Of a stretch of 64,000 bases of DNA, positions 13,101 to 27,000 are shown piece by piece; position 1 is the stretch's first letter; every line of letters begins with the position of its first letter. Source of the stretch: Gymnogyps californianus (Eukaryota > Chordata > Aves > Accipitriformes > Cathartidae); the NCBI RefSeq assembly GCF_018139145.2, contig NC_059481.1, positions 16,046,368 through 16,110,367 of the forward strand, read 5' to 3'. The position numbers and the translations under genes were made by a program. The notes below the pieces were generated by a model. It made no database searches. It worked only from the letters and a program-made list of their open reading frames with translations, and was not told where the DNA came from.

Positions 13101-16100
13101 CCAGAACATATTCAATATATCTGGAATTTCTTAGCATTTATGGTGGGGGCACATTAAGATCAGAAACTGTTAGGAAGACAATGACAGTAGAGTCGGACTA
13201 GGCAGAAGCAGCACACGCCTGTGGCTAGATCCTTCAAACCATGGATCAGGCAAGAGACTGAACAACATTGAAACAGTAGTATCAAAACCCCCTAAATCCT
13301 CAAAATTGCAAGGAAAAGCTTAACACTATGACCTGAACCCAATGCTGCAGTATCTACCTGGGTGTGCAAGCAAACTGCAACATGGCTCTGAGGTTGACTG
13401 CTGGGACCAGGATGGCACCAGCAGGATCTGGCTGGTGAGGCCGAAAAGGGCAAGAGATTGACCATGGGACGTCTGTTGGTCAGAGACGTAGCCCGCTGCA
13501 GGCTAAGTACTAGCTGGACTGAGCTCTCCTGTTACCAGTTGAAGGGAGCACTGGGTGCTAGCGGCAGTGATGCATGGCACAATTTCATGTCTGCCTGTCA
13601 CTCCAGGTGGGGACTGCAGTCTAATTAAGGCTGTTGCAAAGACGAGGGATTTTTTTGGTGCTGCTCCCAAATTAAGGAGTAGGACGAAGACCCAGTGCAG
13701 GGATGAGGGCTGGGAGAAAGGCTGATGTCGTGGCATGAGCCAGTTAACCCAGCCCTGAGTGACATCCTTCTGCTGGGACATTGCAGGGGTGCCAAAACCC
13801 AGAGGAGAGCAAAGGTGAAAGCTCAGGCTGAGTTTACTGAGAGCAAACTCCTTCCTACAAAGGACCCAGCAGCTCTTTTCTGGCCTTGCAGCAGCTCAGC
13901 ATGATTCACATGCAGCCGAGGAGGGGCTGCTGCCTGTGCCAGGTACTGGAGTCAGTCCCCGTCTCTCTGCAATGGAGCTTTGACTGGGGAAATAGGAGGC
14001 TCAACGCTGCCTGAAAGCAGGCGCTGCCAGGCTTCTGGCTCCACTGGAGCAGGCAGAGCCATGGCAGTGAACTCGCAGACTGGGGGAGCCGATAGCCAAG
14101 AGCCTCTGAGACCTCCGGGGCAGAAGGTAAGCCTCTGCGTTCCTGCTGGGAGACAGTCTCAAAGCTGTGAGGCTGCTGCTGAGACCCGGTCACTTCCAGC
14201 TTTCTTGTGATTATCCATCTCGGCAATAGGATGCTGTTAAGTGTCTGATTACTGCGTTGTTAAAGCCTTAAGCCTGAAATCTGACTACTGCGTGGTCCCT
14301 TGAGGGGCAGCCAATCCTCCTCCATCCCTCCACCAGTAATCCCTCCCTTCCCTCGGAAAAATAATAAAAAAGAAAGACAAGTGATATCTGTCTGCAGCAG
14401 CACTTTCCAATCAAGTGAAAACTAGCTGGAAAATCAAATCAGCCGGTAAGTTCCTGCAAAACACAACTCTATCTCTTTAAAATCTGCCCTTTTGAAGGGA
14501 TGAACTGAACAGCAATAGCTGCTGCTGTATAACAAACCATTATTCCTCCTATCTCCTCTCCAAGCCCCCTCCCTGCAGACACATGAGTCTGAGGGAGGCA
14601 GATGCTCTCTGAAGACTATTTTCCTCTGTTAAATAAATTCACTTTCAAATAATGTGTAATTAAATGTGTGGTATTGAATTAATGTTTTATTCTGAGTGCT
14701 TTGGCAGCAGGGGACCTAGGGGCCTGGCTGGTGGAAAGAAAACATGTTCACCAGAAAGACTCCCTTTCCCTCTCTCTTTCCCTTTTCCTCCCACCCTGCC
14801 AAGAATCCCAATCCCTGTTTCCGAGAGCTGCGTGAGTGTACCAGTGAGTTGGTGAGGACAATGCTTTGCGTAAGGTCCCTTTTATGATATGTTGCCATGG
14901 GGCTCTTGGGCATTTCACCCAATGCAAAGACCTCTGCAGCCCACTCTGGTCCCTCCTCTACCTGTCTCCTGATGGGCTTAGTCTTCCTCCTCAGAAGAGC
15001 GCAGTTGTGTAGTTAACCCTTGTATACAAAAGGCAGAGCCCAAGTGTCCCCTCGGGATGTGAAGTTGGTGCTGGATGTCTAAGGTGACAGACTGCTGAAG
15101 CTGGAGAGGCAGTTTGGCTTTGCAGCCTAGTGTCAGCCAGAAATTGAGAAGGTGCAGGAGACGATGGGAGTCATTGGTCAGCTTTTCAGTCTTTTGTCTG
15201 GAATGTTAATAAGGTTTGGGTCCCATCAACAGTGTTTTGTGTTCCCCTGGGAGCCAGCTAAGGAGGAGTTGGTGCATACAGAGGCATGGGCAGGCACAGT
15301 GTGCACCCAGGCTTTGTAGAGGTGACAGCAGCAAGGGGGACCAGGGTGTCTGTTCTAACCCGAGGGGATCTTGACATGTCCCTTGAGCACAAGCAGGTTG
15401 GGCAGAGGCAGAGACTGGGTTGGGGCACAACTGGGAACCCGCTTACAGCTGCGTGCCTGCTCTCTAACCCTGACCCCAGCGGCTGCAGGGAGCCTTGCGA
15501 GCGTTAGATTTCTTTTGGGAAGTCTTCCAGGTCTCCATACTAAATGACATTTTAACCATTGACAACAGCATGGGTGAACGGATTTACCTTGTTGGATCAA
15601 GGAAGGGTCCTATTTATATGATGAGCTCTTGCTCGAGTGATTTCAGTAAGTCGCAAATCTGCAGAAAGAGGAGGAGGTGGATGCTGTCTTAAAGGCAAGA
15701 GCCCGCTGCTCTGCAAGGCCCAGATGTGCTGGAGGCTTCCTTTCTTTGTTTCTGTAGTCATTGTCAAGCATTTGCTGGGGGTGATGTGCAGGAGCCTTCC
15801 TCTTGCTGTAGCTCCTTTGCTTTGGCATCTCCCCAGGATGGCTGTGCTTCTGCAGGACTATGTGGTGTTGTGCATCCCAGCTGAGACTGCTCAGCACCCA
15901 GTATCCATGGGACACTTTGTATTGCTCTCTTCATAAAATAATTACTAAGTGGTTAGTACTGGGATTTATGGGACTGAAATGGATGAGAAGAGCTTGAAAT
16001 CATGTTTTGTTTTTGTAGGAATGTCAGGTGGTTTAAGCTGGGACAGAGGTTTTTTGCTTTAAAAGTGTGTGTGGAGTGGTGCCAAACACGTTCTAACATT

Positions 16101-16310
16101 ATTATTTTTCAGAATTTTTTCATTAAGAAAATGAGAGTTTGCTTTGGTTTGGGTTTAAACTTTGCAGGTATGTCACACCAGGTAATGTCACCTGCTTCCA
16201 AATGGTTTTCAGCGTGATGTGGTGAGGGAGTCCGGCAGGCTCTGGGCTTGCATCTGATGAGTTATTGGTTTAAGGAGTGATTGTGCTTTGCCTTTCTGTC
16301 AGCTCCTTTA

Positions 16311-16341
16311 CACACAGACACACACACACACACACACACAC
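16311..16341. repeat. (CA)n microsatellite
   Basis: Alternating CA over about 31 bp, interrupted once by CAGA near the 5' end. It is an ordinary dinucleotide repeat, probably length-polymorphic. Confidence 0.95.
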
Positions 16342-17910
16342 TCCCTTTACACTTACCTTTAGCTCCCAGAGCATTGTACATGTAGACTCTCATTGTCGGC
16401 GGTTGCTGTGTGGCTGATATCAGAGCTGGTGCTGCAGCAGAGATGCAGCAGCTCAAGTTACGGCAGCTCAGCGGGTGCTAATCCAGTCGCTCCGTGCCGC
16501 TAATCAAATCACTCTGTGGAGCTTGAGGGCTGTTTTGCAGAAATGCGGCTCTCCCTCGAATCGAAGCTGGCTGGAGTCAGCTGATGACTGAAAGGCAGCC
16601 CTTTGGGTCAGGGCTTCCTCTCCACCTGCTATTGCAACAGCAAAAGCCAGAGGAGCTGATGATGTCCTGATTGCTAGAGGTATGCTTGGAAGTGGTGGAT
16701 GTAAGGTATTTTCAAGGCATCAGAGATCTGTCTTGCAGAGGTTGCTCTTCTCCTGTTTTCTTGAGCTTGATTACACTGAACGTCAGCTCTTGGTGCAGAT
16801 TGGTATTCCTGGATAATTTTTTTTAGCCCAGATTGTCCAGCTAAATGTGTCAAGGCCTGGTATTTTTTACCAAGGTCCATTTAGCAGCATGTAGCGCATT
16901 AGCTCCGGGTCTGCTGGGTCAGCTGGGCAATAATGCCTCCTTCACATCTGGGATCTGCACTTGTGCCTTGCAGCGGCTCCCAAGGAATGAAGGGGATGGT
17001 AAGAAAATGCAAAGAACTGCAGAAATATACAGTAGTTGTCTTTTAAGGTCTTTATGAAGGAGTATGATCATGACTGTCTGAAAACGTAATATATAGTCAG
17101 GCACCAGGGGCTGCCTGGAAGCAAGTTGCCAGCATCTTGGCAAGGTACAAGAGATGAGAAACAGTCTGAAGAGAGGCTGTGAAGCCAATGACACATATTG
17201 GTTTGCTGGAGATCAAAAAGCCTGAGAAGGGATGCAAAGAGAGGGGTAACACAGTAAAAGGGAGAGCATCCTTTGCATTTCAGGTTGTTTCCATCAGGGC
17301 CAAAGGAGAGATGGATGGAAGACGTGAGAAAGTCTCTCCCTATGTATTCTTGTTTGAACACACACAAATGGCTATGATGAGAGCTGTCATGCAGAATTAG
17401 TAAGATTGAAATAGTGCCCCAAAAGTGAAGAGAAAGGTCTGAGCGAGGTGGTCTTGTCCACAGGGCCTGCAAAGAACGGGGTGGGAAGGACCTTGATGCA
17501 CCCACGTGTTGGAGCCCAGGTGGCTCAGCCAAGGACTGTGTCTGCTCCACCAAGTTCCCAGAGATTCAGATATGCTCTATGATTTGGGGTCTTTTTGAAA
17601 GGACTCTCAGAACTGCTTGGTGCTTATAATCATGACTCTTTTGAATCTGAGTCCTTGAAGGGTGCCTTAACAGAGGAACTTGGCAAAGAACCAGCATCTG
17701 GGCACAGCGCCGACCTGCCAAAGTGTGTATCCGGGCCTTTTCCCAGAGGTGGCTCATGTCAGAGCTGGGAGAGAAGCCACCAGAAGTGGAGGGGTATCTA
17801 CTCGGAGTCCATACAGTGATAAGAAACAGTCTGTTTATGTCTCCGTTTTTTTAAATGATGTGGGACTGATGCCCCCTTTGTTTGCCTGTACTTCACAGCA
17901 GTCTACGATT

Positions 17911-17968
17911 GAAATCAGTATCCTTCATTGACTTTGATGGATTTGCGCCAGGCCAGGAGGGAGACTCA
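17911..17968 (-). repeat. Short old dispersed repeat (amniote type, unnamed)
   Basis: The words CATTGACTTTGATGG and TTTGCGCCAGG resemble a widespread amniote repeat with 'ttgacttcaatgga...tttacaccag'. The same family appears inverted at 61819-61867 (GGCCAGATCC...GTGTAAATCAGG...TCCATT). I cannot name the family with certainty; it may be part of an old CR1/L3 or SINE tail. Confidence 0.35.
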
Positions 17969-20900
17969 GGCTCTGTGCAGCTAGCCTATGCATTATCTTC
18001 TCTCACTATGAGACAAGTCTGTGAGAGAATGACTTATCAGCCCTCCAGCGCAAAGGCTTTTTGATCTGGTCCTACCCAATCTGCACACTTTGCTCTGATC
18101 AGGTGCATTGGGTAACTCAACATGTTTGGTTAACATCCAGGTTGCAACTGACTGCCTGACATGAAAGGCACTCTCTTTGGTAGTTACATGTCTTAATGAC
18201 AAGATTTCCACTGTAAATTGTAAGCTTTGTTTATTTGATTTTAATTGTCATGGAGCAGGGAAGCTATGCAGTGTTTATTCATAAGAATTATTTTTGCAGT
18301 AAGTCAAGAAAGAAGTGAATGAATCACATTGACTGAGAACTTTGCTACTTTTTTGTGGACAACTTATGTATAAAGAAAAAAAGAGACAATTTTTTGGCAT
18401 AAATTAGTTGTTACAGCAAATGACTCAGCCACTACTGAAAAATGTCATTGTTGTTATCATTTATAAAGTGCTGTTGATGCAAATGAGGCTTTAGAAGCTT
18501 ATGAAAATCAAGGCCATTACCACAAAATGCCCAGGATCAGACTCAAATCAGGATATCCTAGAAACACATCTAAAAGAAGTCAGTTTTAAAACAGAGATTG
18601 AACAGCAAGAGGGGCAAGAAATAGAGAAGAAGAAAAAGAGAGAAGAAATGCCATGACGTGACGAAGCTAAGGGAGGGAGGAGCTGGTGATGGAGAGGTGC
18701 AGAAAAGGACCTACCTCTAGGGAAAACAGGGCCATGTGTGTGGAGGAGAAGAAGAAACTGATAGAAAATTGATATTGGTCTTTTCTAGGCTAGAAGAGAA
18801 AGCTGCTGATAAAGAGGGTGGCAAAAATAAAAGGAGACATTTCTATAATTTTGCTCTGTTTCCCCAGTGAGCTACACGTTGTTTGTGAATTAAGGACAAG
18901 GACAGGAAACCCACTAGAAATACAGCAACCAGACAGACCGCTGTTCGGGAGTTTGAAAGAAGGAGATGTGAGGAGTTAATTTCAGACCTGGTGTAAATGA
19001 TCCAGCTTAAGAAGTAGTTTTGCATTTTGCTGTAACTTAAGTACTGGCACTGCTCGTGGTTTACTGTGTTTGGAGTTTTATTTGTCCATTTACCTCCCAC
19101 TGTAGTCACCTGTGTCCAAACACAATTATACGCATCCAGGTTTCAAGAGTATTATCAAACCATGGTTTTAAGGATGCTGGCTGTGATGGGAATCTGAAAG
19201 GCAGAATTTGCAGTGTCACCGAACCCATCTCTTCTTCATCTGGCCCCGAGGACTGATTTGGAAATGAGACAATAATTGGAAAATTAGATTCATGAAATGT
19301 ACCCATGCAACTTCCCGATTTCTGCTCATGTGATTGAAATGTGGTGGTTATTAGAAAAAGGGTGTTTTCATTGCACACAGTCTGTTACCAGCTCTATATG
19401 TTCTGCCTGGGATTTGGAGGTTGAGTCAGGGTCTTTTTGCCTTGACCTTGTCACAAGCAAGAGAGATTCTGCAATATGAGCATAAAAGATGGGTGAAGAG
19501 TCATTGAATCAGTGATTTAAGCCAAAAAGTTCTGGCTTTTCCAGGCACTATCCCAGGGGCCAGTGCAGAAATGACCCATCAGGACATGGTAGACTGATGT
19601 ATGAGAAAAGCAGAATTAATCTTGTTCCCTCTTCTTCTTCTCCTATATCTCATGGCTGTGCTGGGTTTGCAAGGCTAGCAAACTAGAATATGTTTGTGTC
19701 GAGGAGAGGAGCAGAAATGACTAAGGGACACATGGGAGCGAAAAGGGGGAGGAAGAAGTTGCTGTTTTTAGACAGCCACTTTTCTGACTGAGTGCACTTT
19801 AAGCGCAGATGAAGTCAGCCATCCTGCAAAAGGTTCAGAGGAGGTTAGGTAAGATCCCATCACAGATCCAAAGCTGCAACCCTTCTGCCTTGGCTCTTCC
19901 AGAGAAAAGGAAAGCTTTCAGCTCTGGAGGCAATTTATAAAGGTGAGTGCAGCGTCCCAGACTTACGCTCTTGTTAATGCTCTAGCTTACCCACGTGCTA
20001 CCATCATTGAACTGAAGTCATGGGCATTTCCAACCAGCTGCAGGTCGGGTGTTTTCTGATGTGGTTCATGTGTTATTCAGAACAACAGTGAAGGCAAGAG
20101 CTTGAAACACATTCTCCGTGCGTTAAATCTTGATGGACAGGAAGGAAGGTGGGGAATCTGCCCAACTTTCCTTCTGTGTCATGCAGCAACATAGTAATCC
20201 CAAAACAAGGACTGCAAGATGTTTCATTTAAAACTGGAGTTGCTTCAGTGTTGTGCACTCACATCTTTCCTGTAGATACAGCACGGCCTTGAACGAGTTC
20301 CCATCATGCTGTCAAGTCTGGTTATTTTCCTGTCAGGTCTTGCTGTGGCTCCTGCATAGGTTCTTCTTTTGAATTGTCTTGTTGGCTTGTTTTTATAAGT
20401 TAATGGTACATGGGGGAGGAAAAAAAAAAAGAGAGTGGTACTTATGGGAAGACAGTTTGCATACACTTTGTCAGCAGGGCTGACTGCAACACAGCCGAGA
20501 CAGATTAGCACACCACTGCCTGCCTAAAACAAATAAACACCAGCTGTTTATCAGACAAGGCTCAGCTTTCTCCAGGAGGAGGTAAACAGATTTATGCAGA
20601 TGAACCTCCCAGGTGCCCTTGCAGCACAGCATCTTTCATGGCTACTCGGCCTTCCTTATGAGTTACAGCCAGGACAGACGAGCAGAGAGATGCAAGGTTA
20701 ACACAATAACACAGCCATTTGCACAGTGCCAGGGCGGTTTGTCATTACTTTATGTTTAAAGCCTGTATTTAATAGTAATGTAGAATTAATCATAGTGCTG
20801 ATCTCACTGTGAATGGAAGAATTTGATGCAAACTTCAGTATTTTAGGCCTATAGCATGTCAAAAAGCAATTTATTATAACTCACTTATTATTCCATTTGT

Positions 20901-23896
20901 GCCTAAAATACTATGAAGCAAAATTTATGGCCATTTGAAGTTGAGAGAAATTGTGATCAGCAAAAGTATTTTTCTGACTCTACATTAAGATTGTCCAGTT
21001 GCTGTCAAACTGCTTAACTTCATTAGCCTTTTTTTTTTTTATAACCATCCAAGTTTACTTTAAAAGCAGCAGTGCTACGTGAGCCCACTACCTCAAAAGG
21101 ATTGCTCCTCCCTCAGTTCAACTCTGTCTGCCACAGTATCTCCTTTAATTCTTCATATAAATTTTCCCTGGAGCTTCTCAGGTGACCCTAACAATTTGCT
21201 GCAAAATCTGGTCTTGAAGACAGATGGAATATTATTTTAATAATGTAGACATAATTACACAATCTGGATGCCGGCTCTCAGAAATATCTGATCATTTATT
21301 AACATGTTGTTGGGAGGGAAAATTGGGAGGTGAAAATTTTGGGTAAAAGACCCTGTGGAGTTCAGAAAGAGAGGTTCACTTCAGTTCTCATGGTGTTACC
21401 ACTTACTTACTTACTCATTAGAAGTGTAAATAATCTCAAATAATATTGCTGGTTATTCTGACATAGTTTCTTTTTTAACTTTATCTCATACCAAATGGGG
21501 CAATCGGATTGCAATTGCTACATTTCTGTTGGGATTCTGAGTTTTTTAAACTGTCCTTGGGCTCCTCTTAATACAAGATCATTTCCCCGCAGCTTGCTTG
21601 ACTGCTGCTATTCAGGAGACCAAGAATGCAAATACATGGTTTGTCAATACAGTAAATCCTAAGTACTGTAGTGATGAGTGCTATAGAAATGCTTGCCAAG
21701 AGAAAGAGGGAAAAACCCTTTTCTTCTACTCTATTAAGTAAATTGGTGCCATTTGAGCTTTTCTTAGATTAGGACTTTCCTCACCCAAGTGCATCACTTA
21801 ACATTTCAACACATAATATTTCAGATTTCTCAAGGTACTCCTTAAACACTCAACTAAACCAGGTGGAGAAGGCAAAGTCCACATGTGATTTGTTCTCCCT
21901 GGCTGTCACCGCACATTTAAAACCAAAGTCATTTTGGATGTGCCTACCATCCTGTGCCTTAATGTTACTAATATTATTAATATTGGTAACTAACAGTTTT
22001 CAGTCTATTGAACAATTAATGAAAAGGTCAACGGGAATTCTCTATAGAGGCATTGTTCATTACAAGGCCCATTGCTTATGCAATCTTGCAGCATCCATCT
22101 TCCCAAACAAGCAAAAAGGCCAGAGATGGCCGCTTCTTAAACCTGCCTGTGAGCTCCTAATTAAAAAGCTTACTTGTATGAAAGTCCTTAGGATGTTAGT
22201 CTTCCAATCCATTGGCTTTTTGATGCATTAAGTGGTACCTGTGTTGTTGTGGGGCATATGCTTCCTCGGGTTGGTGCGGGCGCCTACTGGGGCGCCTGGG
22301 TGGTAGGAGCTGGTGGCAGATAGGGATTGCTGTTAGTGATGGTTCCCTGCAGCCAGTTTGAAACCCGGTGTTAGTCACCTCCACCTCCTGCATCTCCAGT
22401 GCCTCAAGGGAAATGCATCTGAGCTAAGGGGTGCATACCTGTACAGCTCCTGTGGCACATGGAAGAGATGGAAAAGACTCAAAAGCAGTCCTGTTTGTGA
22501 GCAAACAGATGCAGGGCCAAGTTATGAACGCTTCAGGGTAGGAGTGGAAAGAGGGCACTGTCCCATCTAATGCCTCTGCTTGAGGAGACCTCTAATGCAT
22601 CAGCTTTTGCTCACCAAGCACTGGAGAAGAGTGTGTAGCTCTCACTGCCCTGCCATGACCATCAGGCTGAAGCTGGGGGTAGTCTGTGCTACCACAGTTC
22701 TCAAGGGAGGCAGTAAGCTCCAGTGAAGGGCGGTTTAGAGATATGAAGTTTTGGGTACTGTGCCTCCAGAAAATGCTATGGTGGCTGTGCATCTCTAGCT
22801 GCTTCCACAGTTCATTCTAGGCATTTAAAAAAGCCTCTTTGTATTGCCAGAGGAGCTGTATGGGTGCTGTGATGTCAGAAAGGTGCTTAAAGGTTTGGCA
22901 GCAAGTAGCTGTGCCCTAGTGTTGTCCCCAGAAGAGAGTATGGAGACCCCCAGGCTCTCCCAGCATCCAGTGGCATTTAATCATGACCCAACATTTGTGG
23001 AGATCCTGCTAGTCGCTTATCTACCTTTGTAGGTGCCTAGTACCTGGGTAGATCTAGCCCTTATGAATGACCCTGTTAGCTGAGCAGACCAATCTTCATA
23101 GGCCTCTGTACCTTTGTTAATTAATAGCTATTGCTCTTTTGATTCTTCCTGAAACCTCAGTTGCTATTCTCTGTCAGTCCTCGCTGTCCTAAACGTCAGT
23201 GGAAAGGATCATTGAAACTAATGGGTTCAGTTTGTCCGTTGTACCAGTGACTTTATCCTGGGATGACCTTGTCTCTGAGGGAACAGTCGTGTGAGGAGAT
23301 GGCTGCAGGGTCAGAGTCTTGCTGTGGGGCAGCACTCAGCACTTCCAACCAGCTCCTGCTAGTGTTCTAAGGTGCCTGGGGGTCAGTGGTCTTCCTCCCC
23401 TTGGGAACGCTTTAACTTGCCAAGGCTCAGTCTCAAAAGTCTGCCCGAGTTTGGGTTTAAACTGATCCTGATTGAAATGCAAAACTCAACAGGACCTTCT
23501 AATCTCACCTGGCCTGTCACCAGAGGTATGTGACCTTTGCTACGCCTTGCAGGAGATGAATTATTTCCAGGATCATTCCAAAGAAATTCAGGTCTTTGTA
23601 GCAGATTTTGCCCCAAAAGTTCCTCTCCCTGAGGACAAGCTTGCTGCAAGCTTGTAGTGAAAACATGATAAACCTCAAGTACTTTCCTTGCAGATGTTTT
23701 GCATGAGACTAGCTCCATCCCAGAGATGGCTGCATTCTGTGGGTGGGTAAAAAGATCCCTGTAGATATTTTTGCAAAGCAATTTCAGATCCTTTGCAGCT
23801 TGCTAGAAAATTGAATTAGTTGTTTTCCATTCCCTGAATTAACCCTGATTCATTCTTCCCTCAACCCTCTCCCTCTTCCTCCCCTCCCTCCAACAG

Positions 23897-24027
23897 ATGT
23901 CCAGCATATTAAGAGGAGAGACATCGTTTTGAAGAGGGAGCTGGGAGAAGGTGCCTTTGGGAAGGTGTTCTTGGCCGAGTGTTACAACCTCAGCCCCACC
24001 AACGACAAAATGCTGGTGGCAGTGAAG
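23897..24027 (+). CDS. NTRK3: NTRK3 (TrkC) kinase exon: juxtamembrane end and glycine-rich loop to the VAVK lysine
   Basis: This internal exon encodes the start of the tyrosine kinase domain of the neurotrophin-3 receptor TrkC, a single-pass membrane receptor. The acceptor is a pyrimidine tract plus CAACAG and the donor is AAG|GTAAAT. The first two bases (AT) complete a split codon, Tyr in known TrkC (T|AT). Then follow 43 codons beginning [20 protein letters not shown] and ending LVAVK. The glycine-rich ATP loop GEGAFG and the ATP-anchoring Lys of VAVK (last codon) are intact. The exon is 131 bp with exit phase 0, so it joins exactly to the exon at 28104. The segment [14 protein letters not shown] identifies TrkC rather than TrkA or TrkB, from recalled family sequence. 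The internal ATG at 23929 is not a start. Confidence 0.97.
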
Positions 24028-27000
24028 GTAAATCCCAAGGGCAAATGGCAGAGAGTAGGGCAGGGGCTGGCCAGCGAAGCGAGGCTGGATGAGCCTGCGT
24101 GGGAAAGGGAAGCAGGGGAGGGCTGGGGGCCAGGGGCGGAGATTTATCTGATACTGGAGATTGTGGTAAATCCACTTAGTCACACAAAGTTTCAGTGTTT
24201 CGCTTCAAGGTTGTCTATTCTTGCCAATGCCAAAGCCTCTCTTCCTGCCGACGCGGCCAGGAGACAGACGGGGAGGAGAAGCTGGTCTGGAAGCTGTAAG
24301 CTCCCGTGCAGCTGCAGCAGCGCAGTGTGGAGTCCACCTTCCCTCCGCGAGGGAGCAGGGCCCTTCTCTTTCCGGATTTTATCTCTTTGTGGAACATGCA
24401 GAAGCTGAAACAAAAAAGGGCCTTAGCAAAAATGAGCACTTAAAAGCTAAGCACGACTAACCAATTTGCTGGGATCAATTTGCTGCAGGACGGGCAAAGC
24501 AACTCGGCTCGGCTCCACTCAGCTCCTGCTTGCATAGCCACAGATTGCTCCTGTTTTGTTGATTATGAATGAACACAAGTTCAGCTGGGCTTGTGCTGTG
24601 CTGTTTGCATCCTTGTGAGGATCCTCACGTGAGCTGTGCCCCATCAGTGTGGCTCTGGGCAGAGGAGACCACTCAGTGCAGAAAAGTGCTCTCCTCTCAA
24701 GTGGCACCAGTTGGCAGACACACATAGTCTAATCCCCAGGAGTTAATTGATGCCTCCTAACTCCTTGGAAGAAGAGCTGCATTTGAACCAATGATCTACA
24801 GGGAGAAAGGTTCCAGCACTCTCTCCAGGATGCTGGAGGCACCCAGTTACTTGAGAGTTGTTTTAATCGTTGGCAGTTCAAGCCTTTTTTTTTAGCTCAT
24901 TTGTCCCCTTGTGCTCCAGCCGTGAACTCCAAGATTGCACCTTTCACCTCTGAAACTGCTTAAAGCCAAGGTAGCACAGCTACCCATATGATTAATTGCC
25001 TGATTATATGGCTGGTACCTGCCTATCAACGTCAGCCATCCCTTATGCGATCCTGTCTCTCAAGTGTCTTCTGAGTTTCATTTGCATGTAAGCAGAAACA
25101 GCATCTGAACTTGTTTCTGTTAATTGCTACTATGAGCTTACATCTCCAGAGTGCCTTTCATCCTGCAAGATCATACAGATCCAGCTTCAGAGCAGGGTCT
25201 TGAAATCTGGCTTCTTGCCAGCTCTGGGAGGGTGGGCAGGGAAAAAATCCTTCTAATTTGGGACACATTATAGGTCTTAGGGGAAAAAAAAAAAGGAAAG
25301 ACAAAAAGGCTTTACATATTAAGTTGAGATTTGGCTGCATTTCCCGAAGATCTCATGCTCCCGACGGAGGCTGAGAACTACCTCCCCAGTCACTGCAGCT
25401 CAGGGCAGCAGCAGAACACACTGGTTAGTCCACAGCCCAGAATCTGCCTCTGCTCTGCTCTCAGGGACTCCCTCCCAGTGCCAAAGAAAGTGGCTGTGTT
25501 ACTCACTCAGTTAAATGGACTCAGATTTTCAGCAGATCTAAAGGTTGCAGCCCTGCAGATAAGCTGAGTTTTGATGTGATGGCATGGACAAGCTTCCTGT
25601 TTTATTCAGCTTGCTTCTAAAAACATCCTAAGAAATGCACAAAAACTATATTCAGCAAAGAATGTTGAGGTTACAAAGTCAAGTACTAGAAATGCTGCAG
25701 GGGCTGGTATTCAGGGCATGTCCTCCGAACATGTATTTTTCATTTCTCTATGGGCTGCTCCATTGTGATGATCACTCCTGTGTCTGAGAGCTCCCTACAT
25801 GTGAGTGCGCTCATTTTCACAGCCTCCCAGCGAGGTGCTGGGGTTGTATCATCCCCATTTTGCAGAGGGCAGATGGAGAAGCAGGGAAACTGAACTGAAA
25901 GGACCCCCTTAAGTGGAGGATGGAGTTACTGACCTGCCTTTCCAGCCCCGTGGACAGCAGGTACCAGACCCGCATTGACTCCTGCTGCAGCAATAAACAC
26001 GCAGCGCTTGTGCAGACCTGGCCCTGACGCCACGTGAGAGGGGATTTCCTGGGTAATATTGGAAAAACTGACACTCGTGACAATGGCTGCAACCTGCAGA
26101 TGCTGAGTGACTTGCCAGATGTCACGAAGGAATTGTGTGATGGAGGCACAAATACAATCCACCCCAAACCTTCCTAGGAGAGGCATTTCAGTGGTTTTGC
26201 TGAGACATCCCTTCTCTTCCTCTGGTCCTGGTCTTCTTTCCCTGTTCTACCACTTCCAGCTCCTGTTTTCCTCATTTCTAAATGCTTGGCTGTGCAACCT
26301 TAGTAATGTGGGGGTTTTAATATCTTTTTTTTTCGTGTGTGTATGTGATATTTACAAACTTACGGTCCTAAAACCTTGTAGAAATGATTGTGTGTGAAGG
26401 AGAGGAAACCTAAACTCACTGCAGCTTGAAATAGTACAAGCAACCACAGGAAAAAGGGGGAGAAAAGGGTGATGGAGGAGGGGACTGTTTTCCTGGGGAA
26501 AAATAAGGTAGCATCAACATTATGAAGATATTAAATTACTGAAAGTAATTGGGTGCCTGAGATAAGGATGGATGCTTTGCCATCTGCACCGTGTAACTAA
26601 CATCCATCTAAATAGCTCTAGTCAAGTTATCCCAGAGGACATAGAATTAAAATAAACTTATGCCATGTGACTAGCAGTTTGGGGGCAGAAGAAGGAGATG
26701 AGGCAGTGTCCTAAGGCTTGGGTAAAAACCTCACAGCAGATCTGCTCCAAGGGGAAAAGCACCTACTCTGGAGGACTCACTACTTCGCTGTGCATGGCAT
26801 TGCACCCAGCAGTGCCATGGACCAGCCGGAGGTGCATTAACAGTGTGCTTGGCCCCCTCCTCTAGGCACAGCTTTCTGATGCTTAACATCCCTTTGTGCA
26901 CATAAATTGGAGCCTGCACCTCCTGATGCCACCTCTCCTGTCCGCACGGGGAGATTCAAGGCATGGGGAAAAGGGGGCAGGTATATTTGTGTGTAGGTAA

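Larger units (their letters stand above)
1..23896 (+). other. NTRK3: NTRK3 intron upstream of the first kinase exon (3' part)
   Basis: This is noncoding DNA before the kinase exon that begins at 23897; its 5' end lies outside the window. It ends in a strong pyrimidine tract (about 23860-23892) and CAACAG acceptor. Open frames here are short, overlap on both strands and resemble no family I recognise, so I read them as chance. Contents I can name are a decayed CR1 LINE at 9.4-10.2 kb, MIR-like fragments near 7.45 and 8.2 kb, a CA repeat at 16.3 kb and a short dispersed repeat at 17.9 kb. The AT-rich stretch at about 20.5-21.85 kb has no long frame and no repeat I can name. In mammals, exons for kinase-less TrkC lie in this part of the gene; I looked for their characteristic tail and did not see it. 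Confidence 0.85.

Noticed and set aside
19056..19256. A short frame with 'SNHGFKD' slightly reminiscent of the tail of kinase-less TrkC
   Set aside because: Only a few residues resemble it, the order is wrong and there is no matching acceptor or C-terminal end.
23929..24408. Reading the first kinase exon as a standalone gene starting at the ATG-like codon at 23929
   Set aside because: The AG acceptor at 23895-23896, the split Tyr codon and the GT donor at 24028 show an internal exon. The frame after 24027 is intronic and unrelated to kinases.
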